A stretch of 47,353 nt of DNA from Candidatus Caenarcanales bacterium (GCA_020050435.1 JAGVKQ010000021.1:1-47353); one strand, 5' to 3'. Shown: positions 9,022-17,833, counted from the stretch's first letter. Translations and numbers: made by a program. Notes: generated from the sequence alone by a model not told the origin.

Positions 9022-10201
9022 AGTACTTCTTTCCTTTTAATTCCTTGGGCAAATATTCTTGTTCTACTTTCCCTTCCTTATAATCATGGGGATACTTATA
9101 ACCTTGTCCACCTAGATTTCTAATGTGTAAAGGTACTTGATAAGGCGGCAACTCTTTTACATCTTTCATGGCTTTATCTATAGATATAATGGAAGAATTT
9201 GATTTAGGAGCATTAGATAAGTATATAACTGCCTGTGAAAGAGGTATTCTAGCTTCTGGCATTCCTAAAAACTGAGCAGATAGATATGCATTGATAGCTA
9301 TATTTAAAGCATTATTATCAGCAAGTCCAATATCTTCAGAGGCAGTAACTAAAATCCTCCTAGCAACTAGCACTGGATCAGCGCCACCAGCTAAAAGCCT
9401 GGCTAACCAATACAAAGCAGCATCAGGATCTGATCCACGCATGGATTTTTGAAGAGCACTTATATAGTTATAGTGACTATCCTGATCAGCACCTATTTGA
9501 AGCTGAGCATTTTCCAAAATTGCTTTTACTTCTTTTTCATTTATTTCTTCACCTTTAGCAGATTTAATTACTTCATCCAGATTAAATAAAAGCCTCCTGG
9601 CATCGCCACTGGAAGTAGAAACTAAATATTTAATAGCTTCAGGACTTATATTTTTATTTATTAGTTTTACAGCTCTGATTACTATTTTTTCAAGGTCTTC
9701 TTCTATATGTGGCTTAAACTCAAAAACTCTTACACGGGAATGAAGTGCTCTGGTTAAAGAGACTAATGGATTTTCAGTAGTGGTTCCAATTAAAGTCAAT
9801 ATGCCACTTTCAAGAGACTCAAGTAAAACATCCTGTTGATTTTTTGCAAGCCTATGAATTTCATCCAGAAATAATATTGTCCTGCCTGGATTCATTTTTG
9901 ATTTATTTATAATTTCTCTCAGATCAGAAACAGATGTACTGGCACCTGAAATATAAGTAAAGTCTTTACTAGAATTTTCACGAATTAAAAAAGCAGCTGT
10001 AGTTTTTCCACATCCAGGTGGTCCCCAAAAAATTACTGAATAGGGGGCATTATTTTTTAAGTAGTTTGCTAGAACACCACCTTCACCAAATAAATGACTT
10101 TGTCCTATGAAGTCATTAGCTGATTTAGGTCTAAGCTTAAAAGCCAAGGGTTCATCATATTTGAAGAGAGAAATTTGGTCATTATTTATTTGGGACTTCA
10201 T
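9017..10201 (-). CDS. rarA: Replication-associated recombination protein A (AAA+ ATPase)
   Basis: 394 aa from the ATG at 10201, the normal length for RarA/MgsA/WRNIP1. It is a clamp-loader-like AAA+ ATPase acting at stalled replication forks. Visible: Walker A GPPGCGKT (60-67), Walker B LFLDEIHR (110-117), sensor 1 LIGTTTENP, the sensor 2 region SSGDARRLL, and the C-terminal SDPDAALYWLARLLAGG and GQGYKYPHDY segments typical of the family. A longer frame back to a TTG at 10225 is less likely because TATAAT (10209-10214, complement) lies 7 nt upstream of the 10201 ATG. Divergent from lpxB. Confidence 0.94.
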   Translation of the reverse strand: MKSQINNDQISLFKYDEPLAFKLRPKSANDFIGQSHLFGEGGVLANYLKNNAPYSVIFWGPPGCGKTTAAFLIRENSSKDFTYISGASTSVSDLREIINKSKMNPGRTILFLDEIHRLAKNQQDVLLESLESGILTLIGTTTENPLVSLTRALHSRVRVFEFKPHIEEDLEKIVIRAVKLINKNISPEAIKYLVSTSSGDARRLLFNLDEVIKSAKGEEINEKEVKAILENAQLQIGADQDSHYNYISALQKSMRGSDPDAALYWLARLLAGGADPVLVARRILVTASEDIGLADNNALNIAINAYLSAQFLGMPEARIPLSQAVIYLSNAPKSNSSIISIDKAMKDVKELPPYQVPLHIRNLGGQGYKYPHDYKEGKVEQEYLPKELKGKKYL

Positions 10202-10208
10202 ATAATAA

Positions 10209-10214
10209 ATTATA
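10209..10214 (-). promoter_or_regulatory. -10 box (TATAAT) 7 nt from rarA start
   Basis: A perfect TATAAT on the minus strand with a 7-nt gap to the ATG at 10201. It decides the start against the upstream TTG and fits a leaderless mRNA. Confidence 0.6.
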
Positions 10215-10254
10215 GCGTATAGCAATATAGAAGCAGAATCAGGTTATAGAAAGG

Positions 10255-10260
10255 TATAAT
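10255..10260 (+). promoter_or_regulatory. -10 box (TATAAT) 9 nt from lpxB start
   Basis: A perfect TATAAT ending 9 nt before the ATG at 10270; the leader would be about 2-4 nt. It is divergent from the rarA box 41 bp away. Confidence 0.6.
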
Positions 10261-10269
10261 ACCTAATGT

Positions 10270-11436
10270 ATGAAAAAGAAGATCTTTTTTATTTGCGGCG
10301 AATCATCGGGCGATACTCATGGAGCTGATCTTTTAGCTGAATTATATAAAATCTTTCCTAAAGAAATGCTCACCATAAAAGCCATAGGTGGAGACCACTT
10401 AAGAGAGCAAGGAGCAGAAATACTTTATGACTGTAAACACCTTGGATCAATGGGACTTACTGAAGTAATAGATAAACTTTCCAGGTATGTCAACCTTGAA
10501 AAAGATATCCTTCTTCAAATAAGTACGTTTTCACCTCATGTAGTTATCTTAGTAGACTTTCCAGGGTTTAATTTAAGACTTTGTTCAAAAATAAAAAAAT
10601 ACTCTCCTAATACAAAAATTGTTTATTACTTCCCTCCTCAGGTTTGGGCATGGAATCAAGGAAGAACAAAAATACTGGCTAAACACTGTGATCTTGTTTT
10701 ATGTGGCTTTCCTTTTGAAGAAAAGTTTCATAGGGACAGAGGAGTAAATGCTTTTTACGTAGGGAATCCATTATTAAATGAGTTGGAAAAATATGACAAA
10801 GAAAAACTAAAAGAAGACTTTGGAATTAAGAAAGAAGAAGTTTTAATAGGCATTTTTCCAGGCAGTAGAAAATCTGAGATTCATTTCATGTTTGAGCTTT
10901 TACTAAAAGCAGCGGATACATTATCAAAAGAATTCCCTAAATGCCGATTTATAGTCTCTCAAGCAAGAACTATAGACAGTTTAAATGAAAATGAACATTG
11001 GAAAAAATATTCAAAATCTATAGGCGAGAATAAAATAAGAATTCTTCCAGCCGAGAACAAAAACAATCATAAGTTATTAGCAGCCAGTGACTATTTATGG
11101 CTTACCTCAGGAACAGTTACTCTTGAAGCAGCCCTTTATGAAAATCCATTAATATTAGGTTATAGAGGAAATTCCATAAACTACATTCTTTATCTAATAT
11201 TCAAAAGAATAAATATGATAGGACTTCCAAATATTATTTCAGGGAAGGTCATCGTACCTGAGCTCATCCAGAATCAAACTACAGCAGAGAACTACTATGC
11301 CACGACTAAACAATGGCTCATGAACTCACATACATTAAAAGAAACCAGAGAAAATCTAAAGAAATTAAAAGATATTTTAGGTAGTAAAAATGCTAGCTTA
11401 GAGGCGGCGACAAAAGTAAAAGAGCTATTAAACTGA
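10270..11436 (+). CDS. lpxB: Lipid-A-disaccharide synthase
   Basis: 388 aa, usual length. A GT-B (GT19) glycosyltransferase that joins UDP-2,3-diacylglucosamine and lipid X into the lipid A disaccharide at the inner membrane. The N-terminal signature FFICGESSGDTHGADL, IGGDHLREQGAE, PQVWAWNQGR, VGNPLL, IFPGSRKSEI and the C-terminal nucleotide-binding segment LTSGTVTLEAAL are all present. It shows that the organism makes lipid A. The stop overlaps an extra copy of the udg 3' end on the other strand (11428-11476), suggesting that lpxB and udg were once direct convergent neighbours. Confidence 0.96.
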   Translation: MKKKIFFICGESSGDTHGADLLAELYKIFPKEMLTIKAIGGDHLREQGAEILYDCKHLGSMGLTEVIDKLSRYVNLEKDILLQISTFSPHVVILVDFPGFNLRLCSKIKKYSPNTKIVYYFPPQVWAWNQGRTKILAKHCDLVLCGFPFEEKFHRDRGVNAFYVGNPLLNELEKYDKEKLKEDFGIKKEEVLIGIFPGSRKSEIHFMFELLLKAADTLSKEFPKCRFIVSQARTIDSLNENEHWKKYSKSIGENKIRILPAENKNNHKLLAASDYLWLTSGTVTLEAALYENPLILGYRGNSINYILYLIFKRINMIGLPNIISGKVIVPELIQNQTTAENYYATTKQWLMNSHTLKETRENLKKLKDILGSKNASLEAATKVKELLN

Positions 11437-11476
11437 ATCAAACACCCTCTTAATTTCCTGAATATCTTTCCACATA
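11428..11476 (-). pseudogene. 3'-end fragment of uracil-DNA glycosylase gene, copy 1
   Basis: Read on the minus strand, this segment encodes WKDIQEIKRVFDSV followed by TAA, identical in residues to the last 14 codons of the intact glycosylase gene ending at 14439. It differs from that gene at several positions (for example AAG for AAA, AGG for AGA, GTG for GTT, TCA for AGT), all synonymous. No upstream part of the gene is present. Its stop overlaps the end of lpxB by 9 bp. Confidence 0.8.
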
Positions 11477-11506
11477 TGGTATCTTGTAATTAGAATTTTT
11501 AAATAT

Positions 11507-11644
11507 ATGAACAAACAGACAAAACAAGAAAAAGATAAACTTAGAAAAGCAGCTATTGAAATGGAAAACTGTAAAGAGCTTTGGAGTGAATTAAAAGATT
11601 GGGATGTAACTTTAGAACTTAAACCTCATCAAACACCCTCTTAA
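11507..11644 (+). CDS. Small ORF, 45 codons, between udg 3' fragments
   Basis: Family not recognised. The product is hydrophilic and helical, rich in Lys/Glu (it begins MNKQTKQEKDKLRKAA and includes ELWSELKDWDVTLELK). The last residues (KPHQTPS) are read through the second udg fragment on the opposite strand, so the C-terminus may be a by-product of the insertion. No good ribosome site precedes the ATG. It may be a relic of a longer cargo gene or a real small protein. Confidence 0.35.
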   Translation: MNKQTKQEKDKLRKAAIEMENCKELWSELKDWDVTLELKPHQTPS

Positions 11645-11720
11645 TCTCCTGAATATCTTTCCACATAAGGGACTTAGGTGATCCTGGAGCTTTATTCCAT
11701 TCATTTCTTAAGAGGTAAGA
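11619..11720 (-). pseudogene. 3'-end fragment of uracil-DNA glycosylase gene, copy 2
   Basis: The minus strand encodes 33 codons plus stop: SYLLRNEWNKAPGSPKSL then MWKDIQEIKRVFDEV. These match the intact enzyme's C-terminus with only five substitutions (T to N, D to E, T to K, A to S, S to E) plus synonymous changes. Codons shared with copy 1 (ATT, AAG, AGG, GTG) make copies 1 and 2 more alike than either is to the intact gene. Homology stops upstream of Ser, inside the HPSYLLR motif. This is a truncated, once-coding end, not a random repeat. Confidence 0.85.
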
Positions 11721-11777
11721 TTAGATCTTGTTAATATTTAACCTTATCTTAATTAGACATTTTTATGCTAATTATAT

Positions 11778-14435
11778 ATGCCTATTATTACTCCCAATTC
11801 AAACAATAATTCTAAAGAAGCAATTGAAATGGCTAAATTTACACTTAGGCATAAATCTTTTCATTTTCGGGTTGATATAGAAAACATAGTAGATTCTATA
11901 AACAACCCAAAAGAAAAACAAGCACTGCTTGAAGAGTTATCTACTGCTAATCCTAAAGATTTTTTATTTTACATAAATTGGATTAAAAAACAGAATACTA
12001 GTAAACATGAAGACTTAGAAAAAAACTTCAATTTAAAAGGGTTAATCAAGAAAGCTGCTATTGCTGCTAGTAAATCTATAGACCATGAAATTGTAGACTG
12101 TATCCCTCTCTTCTATGATCAACCTTACGCTGATAAAGTAATTGAACAAGAAATTAAAAAATGTCCTTTTTCTTATCTACTTCTTCCTGAGTATGTTGTG
12201 AATGATAAATATTTAGAACTTGCAGCAAATCAAATATTAAAAATCAATCCTGGACTTTTATATGAAGAAGTAGTATTAGATAATATTATCGGTAAACCAT
12301 TTGCTAAAGATCTATTTCTAAAAGCATCTAAGCCTTCTTTTAGAGAAGTAATACAAAATTGTGAGAAACTTAAAACTTTACCAAATTATAAAGAAATATT
12401 AGAAAGTAGCGTAAATGAGGCTGTCAAGAAAGATCCATTTTTTGCTTTAAATTTGTTATTCAAGGATAAAACAGATGATACAGTAAAAGAACTAATAAGA
12501 AAAGAATTTAAGAACTTACAACTAGATCAGGTTTTTAACCCACTAGATGCTATTGAACTATTAAATATTTCAAGGGATAAAGAATCTAAGTTTAATAAAT
12601 ACTTATCTGGTCACGAGAATCTCTTTGGTAAAAAAAGTGATTTTTTCTCAAAAAAAGAAATAGAAGAAGCTGCTAGAAAATCTTTAGAGATTAACCCTGG
12701 TACATTGTTTAGAAATTGTCACTTGTTTTTAAATGAAGACTACTCAAAAGAATTGTTGTTAAAAGCAGCAAAAGAGGACCCTAAAGCAGCATTAAAATAT
12801 TATGAAAAATATAAAAATAAGGATTTTTCACAAGATATTATAAATCTAGTTGTTGAAGAGCATCCCTATGCTTTGATGAGGGAAATAAATAGATTTAAAA
12901 ATAATGATAAGGCAATATCGATATTAGTAAATAAATACCCTAATATGATATTAAACATGAATCCTGAAAATGCAGAAGTAATAAGTGAAGGAACAAAAAT
13001 CAAAGCTCTAGAAAAATTGATAGATTTAGACCCAGTAGAAGTAGTCCAGATAATTTATTATAGATACACTGACAAAGATGATCCTAAACTAATTAAAGAA
13101 CCATATAAAACCATATATGAAAAAGCACTTGAGAGGGGGAGTTCTTTAGATCCATTCAGATTTATAGCATTAGATAGCTCATTAATGCCTGGTATTCCTG
13201 ACAAATTATTACAGGTGCCAAAAAAACTCTGCCTGCATTATAAGAACATACTTGAAATTACTAATATCAAAGATAGAAATATTTATTTAAAAAAGACATT
13301 AGATAAAATTAATCCTCATTTTACAACTGTTCTTAAGGAATTTAACAAAATAAATGGTTTGTCTTTAGACTGTACTGGAATAAATCCTGGCAAATCATTT
13401 GATGGACAAACTCATTATGAATTTATTTTCACAAATAATTTTGCTGGTGGAACTCCTGAGATTGTGAGAATTGGATTAACTTATAATGAGATGACAAGCA
13501 AAAACATTGAAACAATATTAAAAGAAAAACTAATTAGCGAGAGATCAGAATCCAGCAATACTAACTTAAGTCATAAGTATGACATTCCTAAAGATGGCTC
13601 TACAGCAGTAATGATTGCAAATGTACCAGCACAACTAGAAGGCACTGAAACTGATATGGCTCAACTAGCAAAATTATTAACAGAAAGCTACCGTGCTGAC
13701 ATATATAACCTATCTCTAGAAAACCATTCGGCATGGGATTCTATCGATCAAGTAAAAGATTTAAAGGAAAAACTTCCTAGACCTTCTAAAGCTGACAAAA
13801 AATCAATATTAGAAAACCTGGAAAACTCTATTAAAAAAGCTGTTAATGAAAAGAAATCAACTTTTTGTTTTTTTTATTTGCTACATGGAAGTGAAAAAGG
13901 AGAAGTAAGCACAGAAAATGACCCCATAACTTCAGAAGAAATAGCAGAGATTCTTTCTAAAGAATATAATGGCAAACCTATTTGTGATCAGATTGATATT
14001 AATATTTATGCAGAGTCTTGTTATTCAGAATCTCAATTAAATTGTTTAAAAGATTATTTGGTGAAGAATCAAATTCCTGTACAAGGTTTAAGAATTACAG
14101 CAACATCAAATAAAGAAAACTCTTCATATGCAGCCACCAAACCTACAAATTCATCTATAATTAGCGAGAAAATGAAAGAAGATAAATCTGGAACTTTTAC
14201 ATATTATTTAGTCCAATATTATGAAATGATTGAAGACTTAAAAAAATCTGGAGCTGAAATAAAAGAACCAGTTGGCACATTTACTCATGCTATCCAATAT
14301 GCAAAAAAAATGACCATTCCAGATAGTAGATCAAAACAAATTCCTAAAGCTTTTTACTATACAACAAAAGGGAAATCAGAATATTTTGCAATTAATGCTA
14401 AGAATTGTAATCAGAACTTTATGTCATCAGCATAA
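11778..14435 (+). CDS. Large caspase-like cysteine peptidase with N-terminal helical repeats
   Basis: 885 aa. The C-terminal part (about 605-850) resembles the caspase/metacaspase fold (clan CD, C14-like). A first strand TAVMIANVPAQLEGTETDM leads into helix QLAKLLTESY. A His-Gly follows at 703-704 (FFYLLHGSEKGE), then a Cys at 748 in INIYAESCYSES, giving the expected order and spacing for a His/Cys dyad. Residues about 15-500 are alpha-helical repeats of roughly 35-40 residues (phrases such as EIAARKSLEINPGTLF, KAAKEDPKAALKYY, LVVEEHPYALM), probably a solenoid. No signal peptide or membrane segment is seen, so it is likely cytoplasmic. It stands alone between fragments of udg and the intact gene. 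A role as a death, defence or host-directed peptidase is inference. TATGCT ends 8 nt before the ATG. Confidence 0.65.
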   Translation: MPIITPNSNNNSKEAIEMAKFTLRHKSFHFRVDIENIVDSINNPKEKQALLEELSTANPKDFLFYINWIKKQNTSKHEDLEKNFNLKGLIKKAAIAASKSIDHEIVDCIPLFYDQPYADKVIEQEIKKCPFSYLLLPEYVVNDKYLELAANQILKINPGLLYEEVVLDNIIGKPFAKDLFLKASKPSFREVIQNCEKLKTLPNYKEILESSVNEAVKKDPFFALNLLFKDKTDDTVKELIRKEFKNLQLDQVFNPLDAIELLNISRDKESKFNKYLSGHENLFGKKSDFFSKKEIEEAARKSLEINPGTLFRNCHLFLNEDYSKELLLKAAKEDPKAALKYYEKYKNKDFSQDIINLVVEEHPYALMREINRFKNNDKAISILVNKYPNMILNMNPENAEVISEGTKIKALEKLIDLDPVEVVQIIYYRYTDKDDPKLIKEPYKTIYEKALERGSSLDPFRFIALDSSLMPGIPDKLLQVPKKLCLHYKNILEITNIKDRNIYLKKTLDKINPHFTTVLKEFNKINGLSLDCTGINPGKSFDGQTHYEFIFTNNFAGGTPEIVRIGLTYNEMTSKNIETILKEKLISERSESSNTNLSHKYDIPKDGSTAVMIANVPAQLEGTETDMAQLAKLLTESYRADIYNLSLENHSAWDSIDQVKDLKEKLPRPSKADKKSILENLENSIKKAVNEKKSTFCFFYLLHGSEKGEVSTENDPITSEEIAEILSKEYNGKPICDQIDINIYAESCYSESQLNCLKDYLVKNQIPVQGLRITATSNKENSSYAATKPTNSSIISEKMKEDKSGTFTYYLVQYYEMIEDLKKSGAEIKEPVGTFTHAIQYAKKMTIPDSRSKQIPKAFYYTTKGKSEYFAINAKNCNQNFMSSA

Positions 14436-14438
14436 AGA

Positions 14439-15170
14439 TTAAACACTATCAAAAACTCTTTTAATCTCCTGTATATCTTTCCACATAAGAGCTTTAGGTG
14501 ATCCGGGAGCTGTATTCCAATCAGTTCTTAAAAGATAAGATGGATGGAAAATAGCCATGATTTTTCTGCCTTCTAATAAAGATTTTTCTTTTTCACCTAA
14601 TTCTTTGATTTTATTTATATCTATCCACTCACCACGCATTTTAGTAATGGCAAACTGTTTTATTTTTAAGATTCCACGTATAGCAGTAGCTCCAGCTAAA
14701 ATAATGATTTTAGGATCTTGATATTTTATCTGTGCCTCTAAATAATCTCTACATGCAATAACTTCATCTGGTAGTGGTGCACGATTTTCTGGAGGACGAC
14801 ATTTCACAATATTACAAATATATAAATGTTCTTTTCTATTTAATCCTACAGATTCAAAAACTTTATCAAGCATTTTTCCAGCTCTACCCACGAAAGGTAA
14901 TCCCTGCTCATCTTCAGTAGCACCTGGTCCTTCACCTATAATCATTAGCTTTGCGTTTTCAGGACCATCACTAAAGACTACATTAGTTCTACCTTCACAA
15001 AGACGACATTCTTTACACTTCAAAGCTGCTGATTTAGCTTTTTCTAAAGAAGAGTATTTAAAAGAAAGTTTTTCCTTAGGAATTACATTTTCAATTTTCT
15101 TTGTAATTTTTTCTTCTCTTTTACTTTCTTCTAGCTCTGGTAGGGTAAATAAGTCTAATTGGTCGGTCAT
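14439..15170 (-). CDS. Uracil-DNA glycosylase, family 4 (Fe-S)
   Basis: 243 aa. It removes uracil from DNA as the first step of base excision repair. Family-4 features: four likely [4Fe-4S] ligands Cys52, Cys55, Cys124 and Cys140 (the motifs KCKECRL, VKCRPPENR and IACRDYL); motif 1 GEGPGATEDEQGLPFVGRAG; and motif 2 HPSYLLR near the C-terminus. The N-terminal 40 residues are a charged, variable extension. TATAAT (15179-15184, complement) lies 8 nt before the ATG. Its 3' end has been duplicated twice upstream of the caspase-like gene, whose stop lies 3 bp away. Confidence 0.93.
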   Translation of the reverse strand: MTDQLDLFTLPELEESKREEKITKKIENVIPKEKLSFKYSSLEKAKSAALKCKECRLCEGRTNVVFSDGPENAKLMIIGEGPGATEDEQGLPFVGRAGKMLDKVFESVGLNRKEHLYICNIVKCRPPENRAPLPDEVIACRDYLEAQIKYQDPKIIILAGATAIRGILKIKQFAITKMRGEWIDINKIKELGEKEKSLLEGRKIMAIFHPSYLLRTDWNTAPGSPKALMWKDIQEIKRVFDSV

Positions 15171-15178
15171 AATAGAAC

Positions 15179-15184
15179 ATTATA
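15179..15184 (-). promoter_or_regulatory. -10 box (TATAAT) 8 nt from udg start
   Basis: A perfect TATAAT followed by GTTCTATT and the ATG at 15170. The leader would be 0-3 nt and no Shine-Dalgarno site is present. Confidence 0.6.
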
Positions 15185-15187
15185 ACC

Positions 15188-16363
15188 TTAAGTGAAATAA
15201 GCACTATTAAAATTCACATACTCTCTCGTCAAATCACACCCTAAAGCTGATCCAGCCCTATTCCCAAGGTTTAAATTAACAACTATTCTTACACCTTTAT
15301 TTTTGGTAATTTCTTTATTTAGTTTTTCTTTATTAAAAGGAAGTGGATTTCCTTGCTTAAAAACACAAACCATATTTAAATAAATATCAAGTTTATCCTG
15401 ATCAATTTTTACTTTAGTAGCACCTACTCTGGCAGCTGCTCTTCCCCAGTTTGGGTCAGATCCAAAAACTGCACATTTAAAGAGATTTGAACTGGCAATG
15501 GAACGTGCTATTTCTCTAGCATCATCATCTGATTTTGCACCAGTTACAATAACTTCTATTAATTTTTTAGCACCTTCACCATCTAAAGCAATTTTTCTAG
15601 CTAGGTCAGCACAAATCTGATCCAAAGCCATTTTAAAATCATGATATAAATGATCATTTTTACTCTTAACAACTTTCTTTGATGTGTTATTTGAAAGTAA
15701 AATTACCATATCATTTGTACTCATGTCAGCATCTACGGTAATAGCATTAAAGCTAATATCAGTAGACTCCCTAAGAGCACTTTGAAGCAAACTTTGAGGC
15801 ATATTTAAATCACAAAAAAGATAACAAAGCATGGTTGCCATATTCGGATGAATCATTCCTGCACCCTTAGTAAAACCAAAAATTTCAAAATCCTTAGTTT
15901 TAACATTTGCTGTTTTTAAATTTCTATCTGTAGTCAAAATGGCTCTAGCAGCAGCATTGAAATTTTTCGAATCAAGTTTAGGAGCGGCAAGTTCAAGTCC
16001 TTTTTTCATCTTACTCATATCAAGATGTAAACCAATAGCTCCAGTACTTGCTACAAGAACTTCTTCAGGTTTTATGTTTAATAGCTTTGCTGTAATTTGC
16101 TTTGTCTCTTTACAAGCCTTAATTCCTTGTTTTCCAGTGCAAGCATTAGCACTTCCAGAGTTTATAACTATTGATTTTATTTTTTTATGTTTTTTAAGAG
16201 ATTCTTTATTCTCATCAATACAAGCAGCTCTAACTTGGTTTATGGTAAAAACACCTGCATAAGTACATGGAATAGGAGAATAGACTAATGCTAGATCAGG
16301 TTTTTTAGTCTTTTTAAAGCCACATGTTGCACTGGAAAATTGAAAACCTAGATTTTTTGACAT
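15188..16363 (-). CDS. argJ: Bifunctional ornithine acetyltransferase / N-acetylglutamate synthase
   Basis: 391 aa. It transfers acetyl between N-acetylornithine and glutamate in the cyclic arginine pathway. The self-cleavage site is visible as HPNMATMLCY, with cleavage expected between Ala176 and Thr177; Thr177 becomes the nucleophile of the beta chain. Other family motifs are VINSGSANACTG, VASTGAIG, DADMSTND, FGSDPNWGRAAARVG and the C-terminal LTREYVNFNSAYFT. An AAGGG about 8 nt upstream of the ATG can act as ribosome site. The proposed -10 (TATTAT) lies about 35 nt upstream, back to back with the pilO promoter region. Confidence 0.95.
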   Translation of the reverse strand: MSKNLGFQFSSATCGFKKTKKPDLALVYSPIPCTYAGVFTINQVRAACIDENKESLKKHKKIKSIVINSGSANACTGKQGIKACKETKQITAKLLNIKPEEVLVASTGAIGLHLDMSKMKKGLELAAPKLDSKNFNAAARAILTTDRNLKTANVKTKDFEIFGFTKGAGMIHPNMATMLCYLFCDLNMPQSLLQSALRESTDISFNAITVDADMSTNDMVILLSNNTSKKVVKSKNDHLYHDFKMALDQICADLARKIALDGEGAKKLIEVIVTGAKSDDDAREIARSIASSNLFKCAVFGSDPNWGRAAARVGATKVKIDQDKLDIYLNMVCVFKQGNPLPFNKEKLNKEITKNKGVRIVVNLNLGNRAGSALGCDLTREYVNFNSAYFT

Positions 16364-16444
16364 ATCTTAATCCCTTATCACTGTAAACCTTACCACTTAT
16401 AAATAATACCATTATACTTAGCACAAATTTATATGCCTATCGTC

Positions 16445-16450
16445 TATCAT
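16445..16450 (+). promoter_or_regulatory. -10-like box (TATCAT) 6 nt from pilO start
   Basis: TATCAT, then ATTCAT, then ATG at 16457. The same hexamer and nearly the same gap occur at kdsD. It supports starting PilO at 16457 rather than at the upstream in-frame ATG (16433). Confidence 0.5.
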
Positions 16451-16456
16451 ATTCAT

Positions 16457-17248
16457 ATGGCTTTTGATATAAAGAAATTATCAAGTAGAGAAAAAAATAT
16501 TGTAGGTGCTTTAATTTTAGTACTTTCTACCATCCCTTTTTTTCAATTTACACTACCAGCCTGGAATGAATACAATCAATTAAATGACAGCTTAAATTCT
16601 GACAAAGGGAAGATATCTAGCATTGATATTCAGATTAAAAAGTTAGAAAAGCTAAAAGGAAAAAACTTAGATCTCTCAAAAAAAGTTGAAGATCAAAAAC
16701 TTTTTCTCGCCAAATCACATGAAATAGATTTTCTTGTTCAAGATTTAAAAAGACTTTGCGATGAAAGCTCTGTTAGCCTTGAAAGCTTTACCCCAGCGAA
16801 CTCCCAGCCCATAAATATTGTTCTTGAAAAACAAGTTGATTTAGATGCAATTCCACAAACTAAAGGAAAAAATGATAATAGAGCTCAAAGAGCTAAACAA
16901 GCCCTTGAGAAACTTAAAGGACAAGAACTTCCTATTGATTTATATAGCCTTCCTATTGAAGTAAAAGTTACAGGAAGTTTTAGAGATTTTGTTGATCTAT
17001 TTAAAAAGCTTGAAAAATATGGAAGAGTCATCTCCGTAGATAATATATCTATAGGTAAAGTCCAATCTAAACGCAGTGGTGGGGACAGGTTATCTAAAGC
17101 TAAGAAAGAAGACAAGACAGATTTAGACAAACTCTTTGGTTCCTTTGACTTAATTGCGTATAGCTTACCAGCAGAAACTGAAACCATATCTATAAAGGAC
17201 TTACAAAAAAGTAAAACCACTTCTAAATCATTCAGATTCAAGAGATAA
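16457..17248 (+). CDS. pilO: PilO-like type IV pilus assembly protein
   Basis: 263 aa from the ATG at 16457 (the frame is open back to an ATG at 16433). Layout: a short cytoplasmic N-terminus, one transmembrane segment (NIVGALILVLSTIPFFQFTL), a coiled-coil (about 35-90), then a ferredoxin-like periplasmic domain including the strand-helix VTGSFRDFVDLFKKLEKYGRVI. This is the architecture of PilO, the inner-membrane alignment protein that pairs with PilN. No other pil gene is adjacent, which is unusual because pilMNO normally cluster. A GspM/PilO-superfamily relative is possible. Confidence 0.7.
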   Translation: MAFDIKKLSSREKNIVGALILVLSTIPFFQFTLPAWNEYNQLNDSLNSDKGKISSIDIQIKKLEKLKGKNLDLSKKVEDQKLFLAKSHEIDFLVQDLKRLCDESSVSLESFTPANSQPINIVLEKQVDLDAIPQTKGKNDNRAQRAKQALEKLKGQELPIDLYSLPIEVKVTGSFRDFVDLFKKLEKYGRVISVDNISIGKVQSKRSGGDRLSKAKKEDKTDLDKLFGSFDLIAYSLPAETETISIKDLQKSKTTSKSFRFKR

Positions 17249-17292
17249 TATTTCCTATATGTAACTCTATTAAGAAACAGTTGAACTTGGTG

Positions 17293-17298
17293 TATAAT
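17293..17298 (+). promoter_or_regulatory. -10 box (TATAAT) of rplM-rpsI operon
   Basis: A perfect TATAAT about 46 nt upstream of rplM, with a leader containing a GAGAGA ribosome-site-like run. Unlike many genes here, this ribosomal operon has a conventional leader. No strong -35 is seen. Confidence 0.5.
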
Positions 17299-17344
17299 AA
17301 TTTACCCGTAATAACTTGTTGATAGAGAGAAAAAGACAAAAAAA

Positions 17345-17779
17345 ATGAAAACATATTTAGCAAAAAAAGGTGAAGTTAAAAGAGACTGGTGGGTTGTAGA
17401 TGCTGAAGGCCAAGTACTTGGAAGATTAGCAACAAAGATTGCATCAATCCTCAGAGGAAAAGAAAAGCCAGAATTTACCAAAAACGTAGATGTCGGAGAC
17501 TTTGTAATCATTATTAATGCAGAAAAAGTAAAAGTTACAGGTAAAAAAGAATTACAAAAAATGTACTACAGACACAGTGGTACTCCTGGTGGATTTAGAG
17601 AAGAAACTCTTGGAGAACTAAGAAATAGATTTCCTGAACAAATTCTTGAAAAAGCAGTAAGAGGAATGATTCCACATACTACTCTTGGAGAAGAACAATT
17701 TAAAAAACTCAAGGTTTACAAAGGACCTACTCATGAACATAAGTCACAAAATCCTAAGGTTTTAGACTTAACAAAGTAA
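17345..17779 (+). CDS. rplM: 50S ribosomal protein L13
   Basis: 144 aa, full length. An early-assembling 50S protein that binds 23S rRNA. Family landmarks are [63 protein letters not shown]-like [14 protein letters not shown], and the C-terminal [14 protein letters not shown]. It is followed by rpsI, the near-universal L13-S9 operon, with a perfect palindrome in the 54-bp gap. Confidence 0.98.
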   Translation: MKTYLAKKGEVKRDWWVVDAEGQVLGRLATKIASILRGKEKPEFTKNVDVGDFVIIINAEKVKVTGKKELQKMYYRHSGTPGGFREETLGELRNRFPEQILEKAVRGMIPHTTLGEEQFKKLKVYKGPTHEHKSQNPKVLDLTK

Positions 17780-17799
17780 AGGCAATTCATGAATTGCCT
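17780..17799. repeat. 20-bp perfect palindrome, GGCAATTCATGAATTGCC family
   Basis: A perfect palindrome immediately after the rplM stop. The same 18-bp core occurs as a 22-bp palindrome inside anmK at 21884-21905. In RNA it would form a hairpin between rplM and rpsI, so it could modulate their relative expression. It resembles REP-type dispersed elements. Confidence 0.8.
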
Positions 17800-17833
17800 C
17801 AAAAAAGAAATTAAGAAATAAGGAGATAAAAAG

